From assembly GCA_015055785.1 (NCBI GenBank), contig SVHQ01000124.1, forward strand, positions 1 to 5,619: a stretch of 5,619 nt of DNA, in the 5' to 3' direction. The DNA is from Clostridiales bacterium (GTDB taxonomy: Bacteria; Bacillota_A; Clostridia; Christensenellales; Borkfalkiaceae). A program made the position numbers and the translations under genes. The notes beneath the pieces are model-generated. The model saw nothing but the letters and a program-made list of their open reading frames with translations. It ran no database searches and had not been told where the DNA came from. Positions within the stretch are counted from its first letter, which is position 1, and the number at the start of each line of letters is the position of its first letter. Positions 5,141 through 5,619 of the stretch are shown piece by piece.

Positions 5141-5291
5141 AAGGGATACGCTCCATTCCACTCGCCATCGCTCGTTCCAGTCGGTATGACATATAAAATT
5201 TAGCGCGTACGCTGACGGGAGTGTACTGCCCGTACACGAGCAAAGCGCACACAGCTACAACGCTGAAATGCGACGCATATATGTCGTTTTA

Positions 5292-5619
5292 CTACAAAAT
5301 TGCTTCGACGAAACTCTTACTATCAAACATCTCCAAATCGTCTATTTTCTCGCCGACACCCGCAAAAATGACAGGCAAAGCCAATTCCGACGAAAGCGAG
5401 AACACAAAGCCACCCTTTGCCGTACCGTCCAATTTCGTCAAGACAATACCGTCCAATTCCACCGCTTCATCAAATACCTGGGCTTGGTTAACGGCGTTTT
5501 GACCCGTCGTTGCATCCAACACCAACAATTTCAAAAAATCCGCTTCGGGATACTCACGCGAAACCACGCGGTCCATTTTACGAAGCTCGTTCATCAAATT
5601 TTCTTTCACATGCAAACGC
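5292..5619 (-). CDS. ftsY: Signal recognition particle receptor FtsY (partial, C-terminal about 109 residues; 5' end off the window)
   Basis: SRP-family GTPase that docks ribosome-SRP complexes at the membrane for cotranslational protein targeting. The frame stays open to the right edge: the first complete codon in the window reads Arg (5618-5616), then Leu-His, giving RLHVKENLMNELRKM, which matches the region just after the DTAGR motif of FtsY. Also visible are LLVLDATTGQNAVNQA, GIVLTKLDGTAKGG with the G4 motif TKLD, the closing-loop motif VIFAGVGEKIDDLEMFD, and a normal C-terminus (FVEAIL then TAG). The TTG at 5615 is Leu inside the gene, not a start. The N-terminal A and N domains and the P-loop lie outside the window. 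The sequence discriminates FtsY from Ffh by the short C-terminal end without an M domain. Confidence 0.96.
   Translation of the reverse strand, partial: RLHVKENLMNELRKMDRVVSREYPEADFLKLLVLDATTGQNAVNQAQVFDEAVELDGIVLTKLDGTAKGGFVFSLSSELALPVIFAGVGEKIDDLEMFDSKSFVEAIL

Larger units (their letters stand above)
4942..5291. other. Gene-free stretch between ftsY and trmD
   Basis: About 350 bp with no credible coding sequence, tRNA or strong terminator. It holds a pair of 26-bp direct repeats (5081-5106 and 5115-5140), three copies of CAATGACAAG (4991-5000, 5097-5106, 5131-5140), and two small inverted repeats: CAAGG/CCTTG (5064-5078) and GTGTAC/GTACAC (5221-5237). It also has a 12-mer shared with the repeat at 3200-3230. 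A 63-codon minus-strand frame inside it is arginine- and serine-rich low-complexity sequence and looks spurious. The promoter for trmD should lie here, but I see no convincing -35/-10 pair. Confidence 0.6.

Noticed and set aside
5061..5252. 63-codon minus-strand reading frame
   Set aside because: It spans the 26-bp direct repeats, has low-complexity composition and no recognisable motif, and lacks a good ribosome site.
5271..5291. Terminator just after ftsY
   Set aside because: Only a 4-bp CGAC/GTCG stem can be drawn and no T run follows on the minus strand.
5613..5615. TTG at 5615 as a start codon giving a 107-aa protein
   Set aside because: The frame continues to the window edge and the upstream Arg-Leu matches the FtsY sequence after DTAGR, so this is an internal Leu codon of a truncated gene.

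Overview
The window is a chromosomal segment of an endospore-forming Bacillota species. It is AT-leaning and probably clostridial, but the sequence does not allow a finer placement. The diagnosis rests on three adjacent sporulation genes: spoIIGA (pro-sigma-E protease), sigE (mother-cell sigma factor, with a pro-sequence) and sigG (forespore sigma factor). All recognisable genes lie on the minus strand, so transcription runs from right to left. No plus-strand gene is convincing.

In order of transcription, from the right edge: the C-terminal part of ftsY (SRP receptor, 5292 to the edge); about 350 bp without a gene that holds short decayed repeats (4942-5291); trmD (tRNA m1G37 methyltransferase, 4279-4941); a 146-bp gap with four small hairpins; rbgA/ylqF (50S assembly GTPase, 3275-4132); a 167-bp gap with a pair of 31-bp repeats; rnhB (RNase HII, 2487-3107) overlapping yraN (UPF0102 nuclease-like protein, 2167-2526) by 40 nt; a strong bidirectional hairpin terminator; then the spoIIG promoter region, spoIIGA (1220-2056), sigE (489-1208), a forespore-type promoter, and the first 121 codons of sigG (1-363).

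The right half is a shortened version of the ftsY-ffh-rpsP-rimM-trmD-rplS-rbgA-rnhB region of Bacillota. ffh, rpsP, khpA, rimM and rplS, which usually sit among these genes, are absent from the window. The left half is the classical sporulation sigma cluster. It follows rnhB-yraN directly instead of ftsA-ftsZ, its neighbour in Bacillus subtilis. SpoIIGA, a membrane aspartyl protease, should remove the N-terminal pro-sequence of SigE in the mother cell after a forespore signal, while sigG should be expressed in the forespore from its own promoter.

The most interesting signals are regulatory. The loop of the terminator after yraN contains a perfect Spo0A box, about 45-52 bp upstream of the predicted spoIIGA start point, so one DNA element may both end the rnhB-yraN transcript and bind the activator of the sporulation operon. 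Between sigE and sigG there is a near-consensus sigma-G/sigma-F promoter (GTATA, 18 bp, CATACTC), followed by a leader that can fold over the sigG Shine-Dalgarno sequence. I see no new multi-gene system, mobile element, CRISPR array, tRNA or rRNA here.
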